From assembly GCA_963717125.1 (NCBI GenBank), contig CAVQVG010000009.1:62001-126000 (forward strand): DNA of 64,000 nucleotides, written 5' to 3'. The notes beneath the pieces were generated by a model. That model saw only the letters and a list, made by a program, of their open reading frames with translations, had not been told where the DNA came from and did no database searches. The stretch comes from RYN-230 sp963717125 (GTDB lineage: Bacteria > Actinomycetota > Actinomycetes > Streptosporangiales > Streptosporangiaceae). The translations under genes were made by a program, and so were the position numbers. Shown here piece by piece: positions 9,067 through 17,137 of the stretch. Position 1 is the stretch's first letter. Every line of letters starts with the position of its first letter.

Positions 9067-9791
9067 TTATCCGCCGGACGGCCAGCCGCGCAGCGTCCGG
9101 GGGAAGCCGAACCGCGGCAGCAGCGCGCGGTCGGTAAACGCGGTCAGCGCCGAGATCCGTTCGCCGGCCAGGGTGAGCACGAGCAGGCCGTGCGCGTGCA
9201 GCACCGGGGTGCGCGGATCGGCCAGGTAGCAGCCGAACGCGGGCTGGCGGTTGGCGTGTGTGGGCAGCAGCCGGTACCGGCGGCCGTCCCGGAACGCCAT
9301 GCTGGTCAGGACGTGGCCGACGGCCGGCCCTGGCACTCCAGCGGCAGTGGCGGCATGGTCAGCCACACGTCGTCGGTGAGCAGGGCCAGGACGGCCGCGA
9401 CGTCGGCGCGCTCGAACGCCAGGGTGAACTCGCCGACGATCTTCCGCTCACCGGCCGAATGCGGCGGCGGCGCGTGCGCGCGGTCCGCGCCGGGCCACCG
9501 CCCGGCCAGCGCGCCACGGGCCCGCTCGAGCGCGTCGCTGACCGAGTCCTCGGTGCTGTCCAGCAGGCCGGCCACCTCGGCGGCCCGGAAGCCGAGCACA
9601 TCGCGGAGGATCAGCGCGGCGCGCTGCCGGGGCGGCAGGCACTGCAGCGCGGCCACGAACGCCAGCGAGACCGAGTCGCTGGTCTCGTAGCGTGCGTCCG
9701 GGCCAGGCGCGGTGTCCGGCAGGTCGTCGAGCAGGACGTCCGGGTAGGGCTCCAGCCAGCGTGGATCGCCACGGCGAGTCGGCTCGGGCAA
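9067..9791 (-). pseudogene. Remnant of an ECF sigma factor with C-terminal SnoaL-like domain
   Basis: Reading leftward from 9791, the product begins in the linker after sigma region 2 (EPYPDVLLDDLPD). It continues through region 4 (LPPRQRAALILRDVLGFRAAEVAGLL) into a SnoaL-like tail (ISALTAFTDRALLPRFGFP). This order is typical of ECF sigma factors fused to SnoaL. Region 2, which melts the -10 element, is absent: upstream sequence has no matching frame. The frame also breaks near 9319-9326, where one missing base separates LPLECQGRP from VGHVLTSMAF. The missing region 2 suggests real decay; the frameshift alone could be a sequencing error. Confidence 0.75.
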
Positions 9792-9922
9792 CGGGACCTC
9801 CGGAGGACGGGCGGCACGCTCATATAGACCCCGCGGCCGGGCAAAACTGGTCGCCGGCCGGCCGGCCCAGCCAGGCCCGGCCGGCGGACGCGTCCGGGTC
9901 CGCCGGGGGTTAGTCTCAGCGC

Positions 9923-10342
9923 ATGGCGCAGGCGTGGGACAAGGAGCTGCGGGCCCGCGGATACCGCGTCACCCCGCAGCGTCAGCTGGTGCTGGAGGCG
10001 GTCACCCAGCTGGAGCACGGCACGCCCGAGGAGATCTGCGCCACCGTGCAGCAGACCGCCCGCGGGGTGAACATCTCCACCATCTACCGGGCGCTGGAAC
10101 TGCTGGAGCAGCTCGGCCTGGTCACGCACACCCACCTCGGGCACGGCGCGCCCCGGTACCACCTGGCCGCCGAGGCGGAGCACGTGCACCTGGTCTGCTC
10201 GGCGTGCGGCCGGATCACCCAGATCGGGCCGGAGGAAGTGCGCCCGCTGGTCACCGCGCTGGCCGAGAAGCACGGCTTCGAAACCGACGTCGGCCACCTC
10301 ACCGTGTACGGCCGCTGCGCAGACTGCCGGCCGGGCGCATAG
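9923..10342 (+). CDS. Fur-family metal-responsive repressor
   Basis: 139 residues, standard Fur length. The winged-helix part (GYRVTPQRQLVLEAV...NISTIYRALELLEQLGLV) is followed by the dimerisation/metal domain with HVHLVCSACGRI and a second CxxC (CADC) at the C-terminus, a likely structural zinc site. Whether it senses iron, zinc, nickel or peroxide cannot be settled from sequence; the two CxxC pairs fit several subtypes. It lies 10 bp upstream of ygfZ. Confidence 0.88.
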   Translation: MAQAWDKELRARGYRVTPQRQLVLEAVTQLEHGTPEEICATVQQTARGVNISTIYRALELLEQLGLVTHTHLGHGAPRYHLAAEAEHVHLVCSACGRITQIGPEEVRPLVTALAEKHGFETDVGHLTVYGRCADCRPGA

Positions 10343-10352
10343 CCTGGCCGGT

Positions 10353-11375
10353 ATGGACAGTCCGCTGCTGACGGTTGCTGGCGCCGTGCCCGCCGAGGGC
10401 CCTGACGCGGGGGTCGCCGCGCACTACGGGGACCCGTACGCCGAGCAACGCGCCCTGGATCTGGCCGCGGGCCTGGTGGACCGGTCGAACCGGGGGGTGC
10501 TGCGGATCACCGGCCCGGACCGGCTGAGCTGGCTGCACAGCCTGACCACCCAGCACCTGGAGCAGCTCGCGCCCGGCGGCGCGGCCGAGGCGCTCGTGCT
10601 CAGCCCGAACGGGCACATCGAGCATCACCTGACGCTGACCGACGACGGCGCCGCCACCTGGGTGCACGTCGAGCCGGGCACGGCGCCCGCGCTGCTCGCG
10701 TTCCTGGAGTCGATGCGGTTCATGCTCCGGGTGGACCCGGCTGACGTCAGCGCCGAGTACGCGGTGCTCACATTGCTGGGCCCGGATGCCGATGTCCCGC
10801 TGCCGGACGGGACGGCCGCTGCCATCCGGGGGGCGTTCGGCAGCGATGTTCTCGTCGAGCGGGAGCGGCTCGAAGCCGCGGCGGCGCAGCTGCGGGACCG
10901 CGGGCTGAGGCTGGCCGGCCTGCAGGCCTACGAGGCGCTGCGGATCGCGGCGCACCGGCCGCGGTTCGGGCTGGACACCGACCACCGGACCCTCCCGCAC
11001 GAGGTCGGCTGGATCGACTCCGCGGTGCACCTGGACAAGGGCTGCTACCGCGGCCAGGAGACCGTGGCCCGGGTGCACAACCTGGGCCATCCGCCGCGCC
11101 GCCTGGTGTTCCTGCACCTGGACGGCAGCGAGGACCGGCTGCCCGGGCATAATGACCCGGTCGAGCTGGACGGGACGACGGTCGGGTTCGTCGGCTCGGC
11201 GGCGCGGCACTACGAGCTCGGGCCGATCGGGCTCGCGCTGATCAAGCGGACGACCCCGGTGGACGCCACGCTGCTGGCGGGCGGTATGCCGGCCGCGCAG
11301 GAGGTCGTCGTGCCGCCGGACGCGGGGGGGAACGTCAAGGTCACGCTGAAGCGCCGGCCGGGGCTGCTGCGCTAG
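10353..11375 (+). CDS. ygfZ: YgfZ/GcvT-like folate-binding protein for Fe-S cluster maintenance
   Basis: 340 residues. The family signature KGCYRGQE is present near residue 230 with its invariant Cys. The N-terminal half resembles the tetrahydrofolate-binding GcvT fold (DRSNRGVLRITGPDRLSWLHSL). YgfZ proteins support assembly or repair of certain Fe-S enzymes, using folate (family knowledge). The upstream fur gene ends 10 bp before, so cotranscription is likely. The proline dehydrogenase gene starts 17 bp after its stop. Confidence 0.9.
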   Translation: MDSPLLTVAGAVPAEGPDAGVAAHYGDPYAEQRALDLAAGLVDRSNRGVLRITGPDRLSWLHSLTTQHLEQLAPGGAAEALVLSPNGHIEHHLTLTDDGAATWVHVEPGTAPALLAFLESMRFMLRVDPADVSAEYAVLTLLGPDADVPLPDGTAAAIRGAFGSDVLVERERLEAAAAQLRDRGLRLAGLQAYEALRIAAHRPRFGLDTDHRTLPHEVGWIDSAVHLDKGCYRGQETVARVHNLGHPPRRLVFLHLDGSEDRLPGHNDPVELDGTTVGFVGSAARHYELGPIGLALIKRTTPVDATLLAGGMPAAQEVVVPPDAGGNVKVTLKRRPGLLR

Positions 11376-11392
11376 GACTGGAGGAGCGGATC

Positions 11393-12328
11393 GTGCTGCG
11401 GCGGATGCTGCTGGCCGCGTCGGGCAGTGACCTGACGCGGCAACTCGTCACTTCGGCGCCGGTCACCCGGGGCCTGGTGACCCGGTACGTGGCCGGCGAG
11501 ACCATCGCGGACGCGGTCGCGGTGACCCGGGACCTGCTGGCCAGCGGGCTGCTGGTCTCCCTGGACCACCTGGGCGAGGATACCGAGGACCCGGAGCAGG
11601 CGGCCGCCGTGACGGCCGAGTACGCCGGGCTGCTCGGCCAGCTGGCCGCGGCCGGGCTGTCCCGTGGCGGCCGCGCCGAGGTATCCGTCAAGCCCAGCGC
11701 GGTCGGCCTCGGCCTGGCCGAGCACGGGGTGAAGACCGCCACCGAGAACATCGCCAGGATCTGCGCGGCGGCCCGCGACGCCGGCACCACGGTGACGGTG
11801 GACATGGAGGAACACACCTGGGTGGAGGCCACGCTGCGGATCGTGGCCGAGTTGCGCCCGGACTACCCCGACCTGGGCTGCGTGCTCCAGGCGCAGCTGC
11901 GCCGGTCGGTCGCGGACTGCGCCGCGCTGGCCACGGCGGGCTCGCGGGTGCGGTTGTGCAAGGGCGCCTATGCCGCACCGGACAGCGTCGCGTTCCCGGC
12001 CCGGCACGACGTGGACCGCAGCTACGCGCGGGCGCTGCGGGTGCTGATGAACGGCCCGGGCTACCCGATGGTGGCCACCCACGACCGGCGGCTGATCCAG
12101 ATCGCCGCGGCCCAGGCGGCGCTGGCCGCGCGCCCGCCGGAGAGCTTCGAGTTCCAGATGCTGTACGGGGTCCGCCCGGCCGAGCAGCGCCGGCTGGCCA
12201 GCACCGGCGCGCAGATCCGGGTGTACCTGCCGTACGGCAGCGACTGGTACCGCTACCTGGTCCGCCGGCTGGCCGAGCGGCCGGCCAACGTGTCGTTCTT
12301 CCTCCGGTCACTGGCCTCGGCCCGGTGA
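11393..12328 (+). CDS. Proline dehydrogenase
   Basis: 311 residues, GTG start preceded by GGAGGAG. It is a monofunctional PRODH barrel, as in most actinobacteria. Visible features are EVSVKPSAVGLGL, TVDMEEHTWVEATL, VRLCKGAYAAP and the C-terminal RVYLPYGSDWYRYLVRRLAE, which contributes to FAD and proline binding in the family. It oxidises L-proline to pyrroline-5-carboxylate with FAD and passes electrons to the respiratory chain. The gene 25 bp downstream encodes the enzyme that reverses this step with NAD(P)H (ProC), so proline turnover genes are paired here. Confidence 0.92.
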   Translation: MLRRMLLAASGSDLTRQLVTSAPVTRGLVTRYVAGETIADAVAVTRDLLASGLLVSLDHLGEDTEDPEQAAAVTAEYAGLLGQLAAAGLSRGGRAEVSVKPSAVGLGLAEHGVKTATENIARICAAARDAGTTVTVDMEEHTWVEATLRIVAELRPDYPDLGCVLQAQLRRSVADCAALATAGSRVRLCKGAYAAPDSVAFPARHDVDRSYARALRVLMNGPGYPMVATHDRRLIQIAAAQAALAARPPESFEFQMLYGVRPAEQRRLASTGAQIRVYLPYGSDWYRYLVRRLAERPANVSFFLRSLASAR

Positions 12329-12353
12329 CCGGGCCGGCGTAGGCTCTGCTCCT

Positions 12354-13148
12354 GTGATCGGGATTTTCGGCGCGGGGAAGATGGGCGAGGCGCTCATCTC
12401 GGGGCTGCTGCGGGCGGGCCGGCCGCCGTCCGGGGTGGCCGCCGTGGTCCGCCGGCCGGAGCGGGCCGACCAGCTGCGCACCGGCTACGGGGTGGCCATC
12501 CTGACCGCCGCCGACGCGGCCAAGAGCGCCGACACGCTGATCATCACGGTGAAGCCGCAGGACATGCCCGCGATGCTGGACGAGATCGCGCCGCACGTAC
12601 CCGCGGACAAGCTGGTCATCTCCGTCGCGGCGGGCATCACCACCAGCTTCATCGAGCGGCGGCTCGGCGTGGACGCGCCCGTGGTCCGCGTCATGTCCAA
12701 CACGCCGGTCCTGGTGGACGAGGCGATGAGCGTGATCTCGGCGGGCGCGTTCGCCCGGCCGGAGCACCTGGCCCGGGCCGAGGAGCTGCTCCGCCCGGTG
12801 GGCAAGGTGCTGCGCATTCCCGAGTCGCAGCAGGACGCGGCCACCGCGCTGTCCGGCAGCGGCCCGGCCTACGTCTACTTCCTGGTCGAGGCCATGGTGG
12901 ACGCCGGGATCCTGCTCGGCATGCCCCGCGGCACGGCGCTGGAGATGGTCATCCAGACGGTGTACGGCGCGGCCACCATGCTGCGCGAAACCGGTGAGCA
13001 TCCGGTCATCCTGCGCGAGGCGGTGACCTCGCCCGGCGGGACGACGATCGCGGCCATCCGGGAGCTGGAGGTGCACGGGGTGCGCGCCGCGTTCCTGGCC
13101 GCGATCGAGGCCGCCCGGGACCGGGGGCAGGAGCTGGGCAGCGGATGA
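12354..13148 (+). CDS. proC: Pyrroline-5-carboxylate reductase
   Basis: 264 residues from GTG 12354. The N-terminal dinucleotide-binding loop IGIFGAGKMGEALISGLL and the C-terminal signature ALSGSGPAYVYFLVEAM...VTSPGGTT are diagnostic. It makes L-proline from pyrroline-5-carboxylate using NAD(P)H in the cytoplasm. The stop overlaps the ATG of the next gene (ATGA), implying coupled translation with acuC. Confidence 0.95.
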   Translation: MIGIFGAGKMGEALISGLLRAGRPPSGVAAVVRRPERADQLRTGYGVAILTAADAAKSADTLIITVKPQDMPAMLDEIAPHVPADKLVISVAAGITTSFIERRLGVDAPVVRVMSNTPVLVDEAMSVISAGAFARPEHLARAEELLRPVGKVLRIPESQQDAATALSGSGPAYVYFLVEAMVDAGILLGMPRGTALEMVIQTVYGAATMLRETGEHPVILREAVTSPGGTTIAAIRELEVHGVRAAFLAAIEAARDRGQELGSG

Positions 13149-14311
13149 CCTGCACCCTGCACGTGGCCTGGGATGACCGGCTGACCAGCTACGACTTCGG
13201 TCCCGGCCACCCGCTGGCCCCGGTCCGGGTGGACCTGACCATGGCGCTGGCCCGATCGTTTGGCGTGCTGGACGGCGCCGGGGTAACGGTGGCGGCGCCG
13301 CCACCCGCCCGCCAGGACCAGCTGGAGCTGGTACACGACCCGCGGTACATCGACGCGGTGCGGGCCGCCGTACCCGACCCGGTGTTCGGCCTGGGCACCC
13401 CGGACAACCCGGTCTTCCCCGGCATGCACGACGCGTCGGCGCTGGTCGCCGGGGCCACCCTGGCCGCCGCGGCCGCGGTGCACCAGGGGCAGGCCGGGCA
13501 CGGAGTGAACGTGGCCGGCGGGCTGCACCACGCCATGCACCGGATGGCCAGCGGGTTCTGCGTGTACAACGACCCGGCCATCGCGATCCGCTGGCTGCTC
13601 GACGCGGGCGTGCCGCGGATCGGCTACGTGGACATCGACGTGCACCACGGCGATGGGGTGGAAGCCGCGTTCTACGACGACCCGCGGGTGCTGACGATCA
13701 GCCTGCACGAGCACCCGATGACGCTGTTCCCCGGGACCGGCCTGCCCAGCGACACGGGCGGCCCGCACGCCGACGGGCTGGCCGTCAACGTGGCGCTGCC
13801 CGCAGGCACCGGCGACACCGGCTGGCTGCGCGCGTTCGACGCGGTGGTGCCACCGCTGCTGCGCCAGTTCAGCCCGGACATCCTGGTCAGCCAGCACGGC
13901 TGCGACACGCACCGGCTGGACCCGCTGGCCCACCTGGAGCTGACCATCGACGCGCAGCGGATCGCGCACCAGCGGCTGCACCAGCTCGCGCACGAGACCG
14001 CGGGCGGCCGCTGGCTGCTCACCGGGGGCGGCGGGTACGAGCTGGTCCAGGTGGTGCCGCGGACCTGGACCCACCTGCTGGCCGAGGCGGCCGGCCAGCC
14101 GATCGACCCGGCCGCGCCGACCCCGCCGCAGTGGCGCGAGTACACCCTGGCCCGGACCGGGGTGACCGCGCCGGACCGGATGACCGAGGGGGCCGACCCG
14201 GTGTTCGTGCCGTTCGACGACGGCTACGACCCAGCTGACCCGGTGGACCGGGCGATCATGGCCACCCGGAGTGCGGTGTTTCCCAGTCACGGCCTTTTCC
14301 CTGGGCTGTGA
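13145..14311 (+). CDS. acuC: AcuC-like class I histone-deacetylase-fold protein
   Basis: 388 residues. Zinc-deacetylase motifs are intact: GGLHHAMHRMASGFCVYND (active-site His pair), YVDIDVHHGDGVE (metal Asp/His) and SQHGCDTHRLDPLAHLE. This is the AcuC group, which in bacilli and actinobacteria removes acetyl groups from lysines of metabolic enzymes such as acetyl-CoA synthetase. The actual target here is unknown. The ATG overlaps the proC stop. A promoter-like element and an HTH gene follow. Confidence 0.9.
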   Translation: MTCTLHVAWDDRLTSYDFGPGHPLAPVRVDLTMALARSFGVLDGAGVTVAAPPPARQDQLELVHDPRYIDAVRAAVPDPVFGLGTPDNPVFPGMHDASALVAGATLAAAAAVHQGQAGHGVNVAGGLHHAMHRMASGFCVYNDPAIAIRWLLDAGVPRIGYVDIDVHHGDGVEAAFYDDPRVLTISLHEHPMTLFPGTGLPSDTGGPHADGLAVNVALPAGTGDTGWLRAFDAVVPPLLRQFSPDILVSQHGCDTHRLDPLAHLELTIDAQRIAHQRLHQLAHETAGGRWLLTGGGGYELVQVVPRTWTHLLAEAAGQPIDPAAPTPPQWREYTLARTGVTAPDRMTEGADPVFVPFDDGYDPADPVDRAIMATRSAVFPSHGLFPGL

Positions 14312-14368
14312 CCTGGGTCAGGTCCGATTTGGCCAGGAGTGTGACCTGGGATGGGCCTAGCGGCGGGG

Positions 14369-14396
14369 TTGCCCTTTTCCGCACAGGACTTACGCT
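14369..14396 (+). promoter_or_regulatory. Housekeeping-type promoter for the HTH/bS22 region
   Basis: TTGCCC (14369-14374) and TACGCT (14391-14396) are separated by 16 bp, close to the actinobacterial sigma-A consensus TTGACn / TAnnnT. The HTH gene starts 74 bp downstream. No experimental support; called from consensus and position. Confidence 0.4.
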
Positions 14397-14469
14397 GGGG
14401 ACGGAGGTGACTGATGCGCTGAATCCGGCCAGGCGCACTCGGCTCCGCGCGGAAGAGGGAAAAGAAGAG

Positions 14470-14673
14470 ATGGCTGCAGGCGAAACACCGCTGAGCGACG
14501 TCAAGTTCCTGACCGTGGCCGAAGTGGCCTCGATCATGCGCGTCTCCAAGATGACCGTCTACCGGCTCGTGCACTCAGGTGAGCTGGAGGCGATCCGGGT
14601 TGGCCGCTCTTTCCGCGTCCCCGAGCAGGCGGTCAACCGGTACCTGAAGGGCTCGTTCGTAGCCGCGAGCTAA
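14470..14673 (+). CDS. Small MerR/excisionase-type helix-turn-helix protein
   Basis: 67 residues, ATG 14470 after a GGAAAAGAAGAG purine-rich stretch. It is one winged HTH: FLTVAEVASIMRVSKMTVYRLVHSGELEAIRVGRSFRVPEQAV. It resembles BldC-type and excisionase-type single-domain DNA-binding proteins, but is distinct from the true BldC at 34.5-34.7 kb. This protein is usually found next to the bS22 gene in actinobacteria, as here (131 bp). The function is likely transcriptional; targets are unknown. Confidence 0.85.
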   Translation: MAAGETPLSDVKFLTVAEVASIMRVSKMTVYRLVHSGELEAIRVGRSFRVPEQAVNRYLKGSFVAAS

Positions 14674-14803
14674 TGTCGCCGGGGCACTGCACCGGGATGG
14701 CTGACGGGCGGGTAACCTGTGTGGTTGGCGTGGGCCCAGCCAACCGGCATCGGGCGAATACGTCGTACGCCTTGTTGCCTCAATCCCGAGTGAGGGTGGT
14801 TTC

Positions 14804-14902
14804 GTGGGCTCCGTCATCAAGAAGCGCCGGAAGCGGATGGCTAAGAAGAAGCACCGCAAGCTGCTGCGAAAGACACGCGTACAGCGGCGCAACAAGAAGT
14901 AA
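14804..14902 (+). CDS. Small ribosomal subunit protein bS22
   Basis: 32 residues from GTG 14804 with GAGGG upstream. The sequence is almost all Lys/Arg (MGSVIKKRRKRMAKKKHRKL then LRKTRVQRRNKK) and matches the AURKAIP1/COX24-type ribosomal peptide first defined as an extra 30S protein in mycobacteria. It binds 16S rRNA near the decoding side of the subunit (family knowledge). Often missed by gene finders because of its size. Confidence 0.93.
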   Translation: MGSVIKKRRKRMAKKKHRKLLRKTRVQRRNKK

Positions 14903-14923
14903 CCGCAGGCCGGGGGGGCAGGG

Positions 14924-16105
14924 TTGGCACAGCTCGGGGGTTCGGCCGGCGAAGCCGGTCTCGGCGCGCGGCGCCGATCGCGGGGCTCCGCACGACCGCG
15001 GCGCCCTGCCGCCGCTCGGCGCGCAGCAGCGATCGGGGGGTCCGGGGGGTCGTCAGCCTCTGCTCGTGGCGGCTCGCCGCCGCTCGGCGCGGAGCGCCGA
15101 GCGGGGGGCTCCGGGGGGTCGCCCCGCCGGGATAACACGGCCAGTTTTCAGCCAGACATCGCGCTCGGCCGGGGCAGCGGTCAGGGGGCAGGCCCGGCGC
15201 CGCGACGCTGGTCCGAAGGTGCCGGGCTGGTGACTCCGGGCGGCCCGGCGCCAGCCAGCCAGGACGGCTCGTGGCGCGGGCGGCTGGCTGACACGGTGGA
15301 CTTCGCCCGGCGCCAGGTCACTGGCGAGGGTGAGGTCGACGAGTTCGGCTTCGACCCGGAATTCAACTCACGGCTGCTGATCCCGGTGGCCCGGCTGCTG
15401 TACCAGCAGTGGTTCCGGGTCCGGATGCAGGGCCTGGAGAATGTGCCCGCGACCGGGGCGGCCCTGGTCGTGGCCAACCATTCCGGCACGCTGCCGCTGG
15501 ACGCGATCATGCTGCAGACCGGGCTGCACGACGACCATCCGGCCCACCGCAACCTGCGGCTGCTCGGCGCGGACCTGGTCTACGAGGTGCCGGTGCTGTC
15601 CTACCTGGCCCGCCGCTCCGGGCACACCCGGGCCTGCCCGGCCAACGCGCACCAGCTGCTGCTCGACGGCGAGCTGGTCGGCGTGTTCCCGGAGGGGTTC
15701 AAAGGCAGCGGCAAGCCGTTCCACGACCGGTACCAGTTGCGCCGCTTCGGCCGCGGCGGGTTCGCGGTGTCCGCGCTGCGCGCCCGGGTGCCGATCATCC
15801 CGTGCGCGATCGTCGGTGCCGAGGAGATCTATCCGATGCTGGCCAACGCGAAGCCGCTGGCCCGGCTGCTCGGGCTGCCCTACTTCCCGGTCACTCCGCT
15901 GTTCCCGTGGCTGGGACCGGTCGGCGCGGTGCCGTTGCCGTCGCAGTGGATCATCGGGTTCTGCCCGCCGGTGCCGACCGCGGGCTATCCGGCCGGGGCG
16001 TGGCGGGATCAGGCCGCGGTGGCCGAACTGGTCGGCACGGTCCGCGGCACGGTGCAGCGCAAGCTGGATGAACTGCTGGCCGAGCGCGGCCCGGCGTTCG
16101 GCTAG
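14924..16105 (+). CDS. PlsC-type lysophospholipid acyltransferase
   Basis: 393 residues from TTG 14924. The catalytic part spans residues ~150-390, with the acyltransferase motifs NHSGTLPLD (HX4D type) and FPEGFKG. It would acylate lysophosphatidic acid or a related glycerophospholipid at the membrane. The first ~100 residues are Gly/Ser/Arg-rich and come from a low-complexity GC repeat; GTG 15230 is an alternative in-frame start giving 291 residues with the whole domain. I favour the shorter protein biologically but give the full open frame. In many relatives an epimerase gene sits between bS22 and this gene; it is absent here. Confidence 0.85.
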   Translation: MAQLGGSAGEAGLGARRRSRGSARPRRPAAARRAAAIGGSGGSSASARGGSPPLGAERRAGGSGGSPRRDNTASFQPDIALGRGSGQGAGPAPRRWSEGAGLVTPGGPAPASQDGSWRGRLADTVDFARRQVTGEGEVDEFGFDPEFNSRLLIPVARLLYQQWFRVRMQGLENVPATGAALVVANHSGTLPLDAIMLQTGLHDDHPAHRNLRLLGADLVYEVPVLSYLARRSGHTRACPANAHQLLLDGELVGVFPEGFKGSGKPFHDRYQLRRFGRGGFAVSALRARVPIIPCAIVGAEEIYPMLANAKPLARLLGLPYFPVTPLFPWLGPVGAVPLPSQWIIGFCPPVPTAGYPAGAWRDQAAVAELVGTVRGTVQRKLDELLAERGPAFG

Positions 16106-16112
16106 CGCCCGG

Positions 16113-17105
16113 TCAGCCACCGCTGCGCTGGTGCCGGCGGCGCAGCGCGAACGCGGCGGCCACCCCGCCGACCACGGCGCCGGTGGCGGCGGCCGTGGGC
16201 AGCGCGATGAGGGTCGCCTTCCGGCCGGACCGGAAGTCGTACACCGGCCAGTCGTTGCGCCGTGCCTCGGCGCGCAGCCCGGCGTCCGGGTTGACCGCGT
16301 GCGGATGGCCGACCAGGCGGAGCATCGGCAGGTCGTTGGCGGAGTCGCTGTAGGCGGCGCAGCGGGCCAGGTCCAGCCCCTCGCGCTGGGCCAGCGAGGC
16401 CACCGCCGCCGCCTTGGCCTGGCCGTGCAGCAGCCCGCCGACCAGCCGGCCGGTGTACACGCCGTCCACCGACTCGGCCACCGTGCCCAGCGCGCCGGTC
16501 AGCCCGAGCCGCTGCGAGATGACCGTGGCCAGTTCCACCGGGGTCGCGGTGACCAGCCATACCCGCTGGCCGGCGCGCAGGTGGCCCAGGGCCAGCTCGC
16601 GGGTGCCCGCCCAGACCCGGTCGGCCATGGTCTCGTCGAAGATCTCCCCGCTGAGGCTGACTATGTCGGCCACCTTGTGCCCGGCCACGAACGTGAGCGC
16701 CGCCTCCCGGGCCGCGTCGATATGGTCCGCGCTCTCCGCGCCGCGGAGCCGGAAGTACACCTGGCCCCAGGCCATCCGGGCCAGGTCGCGTGGGCCGAAC
16801 ATGTTGCGCGCGGCCAGGCCGCGGGCGAAGTAGTAAATGGACGCGCCGCGGATCAGCGTGTTGTCCACATCGAAGAACGCGCCTGCGGTCGGATCCGGCT
16901 GCGGCGGCGCCTGCTCGACGGTGGCCACCGCTGCGGAGGCGGCCCCGGCGAGCTCCGCGCGCTGGCGGCTGGACCTGGGCAGCCGCAAGGATCGGGCCCC
17001 ACCGGGAAGCTGATCCAGCCGCTGCCGCGCGGAAGCATCCAGCCGCTGCCTCATGTAGGCCGAGTCTACAAAGGAGAGCCGGGCCTGGCTGAGCTGGTCA
17101 GCCAT
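16113..17105 (-). CDS. HAD-IB family phosphatase (SerB-like)
   Basis: 330 residues from ATG 17105; ATG 17054 is also possible, and a more upstream GTG at 17147 would overlap the divergent neighbour. The HAD nucleophile motif is FFDVDNTL (DxDxT), followed by VWLVTATPVELA (motif II Thr), a conserved Lys, and CAAYSDSANDLPMLRLVG (motif III/IV, GDSxxD-like). The C-terminus has one hydrophobic helix (ALPTAAATGAVVGGVAAAF). HAD-IB members remove phosphate from phosphoserine or lysophospholipids. Its convergent position beside the acyltransferase hints at phospholipid metabolism (inference). Confidence 0.85.
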   Translation of the reverse strand: MADQLSQARLSFVDSAYMRQRLDASARQRLDQLPGGARSLRLPRSSRQRAELAGAASAAVATVEQAPPQPDPTAGAFFDVDNTLIRGASIYYFARGLAARNMFGPRDLARMAWGQVYFRLRGAESADHIDAAREAALTFVAGHKVADIVSLSGEIFDETMADRVWAGTRELALGHLRAGQRVWLVTATPVELATVISQRLGLTGALGTVAESVDGVYTGRLVGGLLHGQAKAAAVASLAQREGLDLARCAAYSDSANDLPMLRLVGHPHAVNPDAGLRAEARRNDWPVYDFRSGRKATLIALPTAAATGAVVGGVAAAFALRRRHQRSGG

Positions 17106-17137
17106 CTGGACCGCATGACCGGCCCGGGTCGTGCACC

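Noticed and set aside
14470..14673. Labelling this HTH protein as BldC
   Set aside because: BldC is clearly encoded at 34502-34708; this one has a different recognition helix and sits by bS22.
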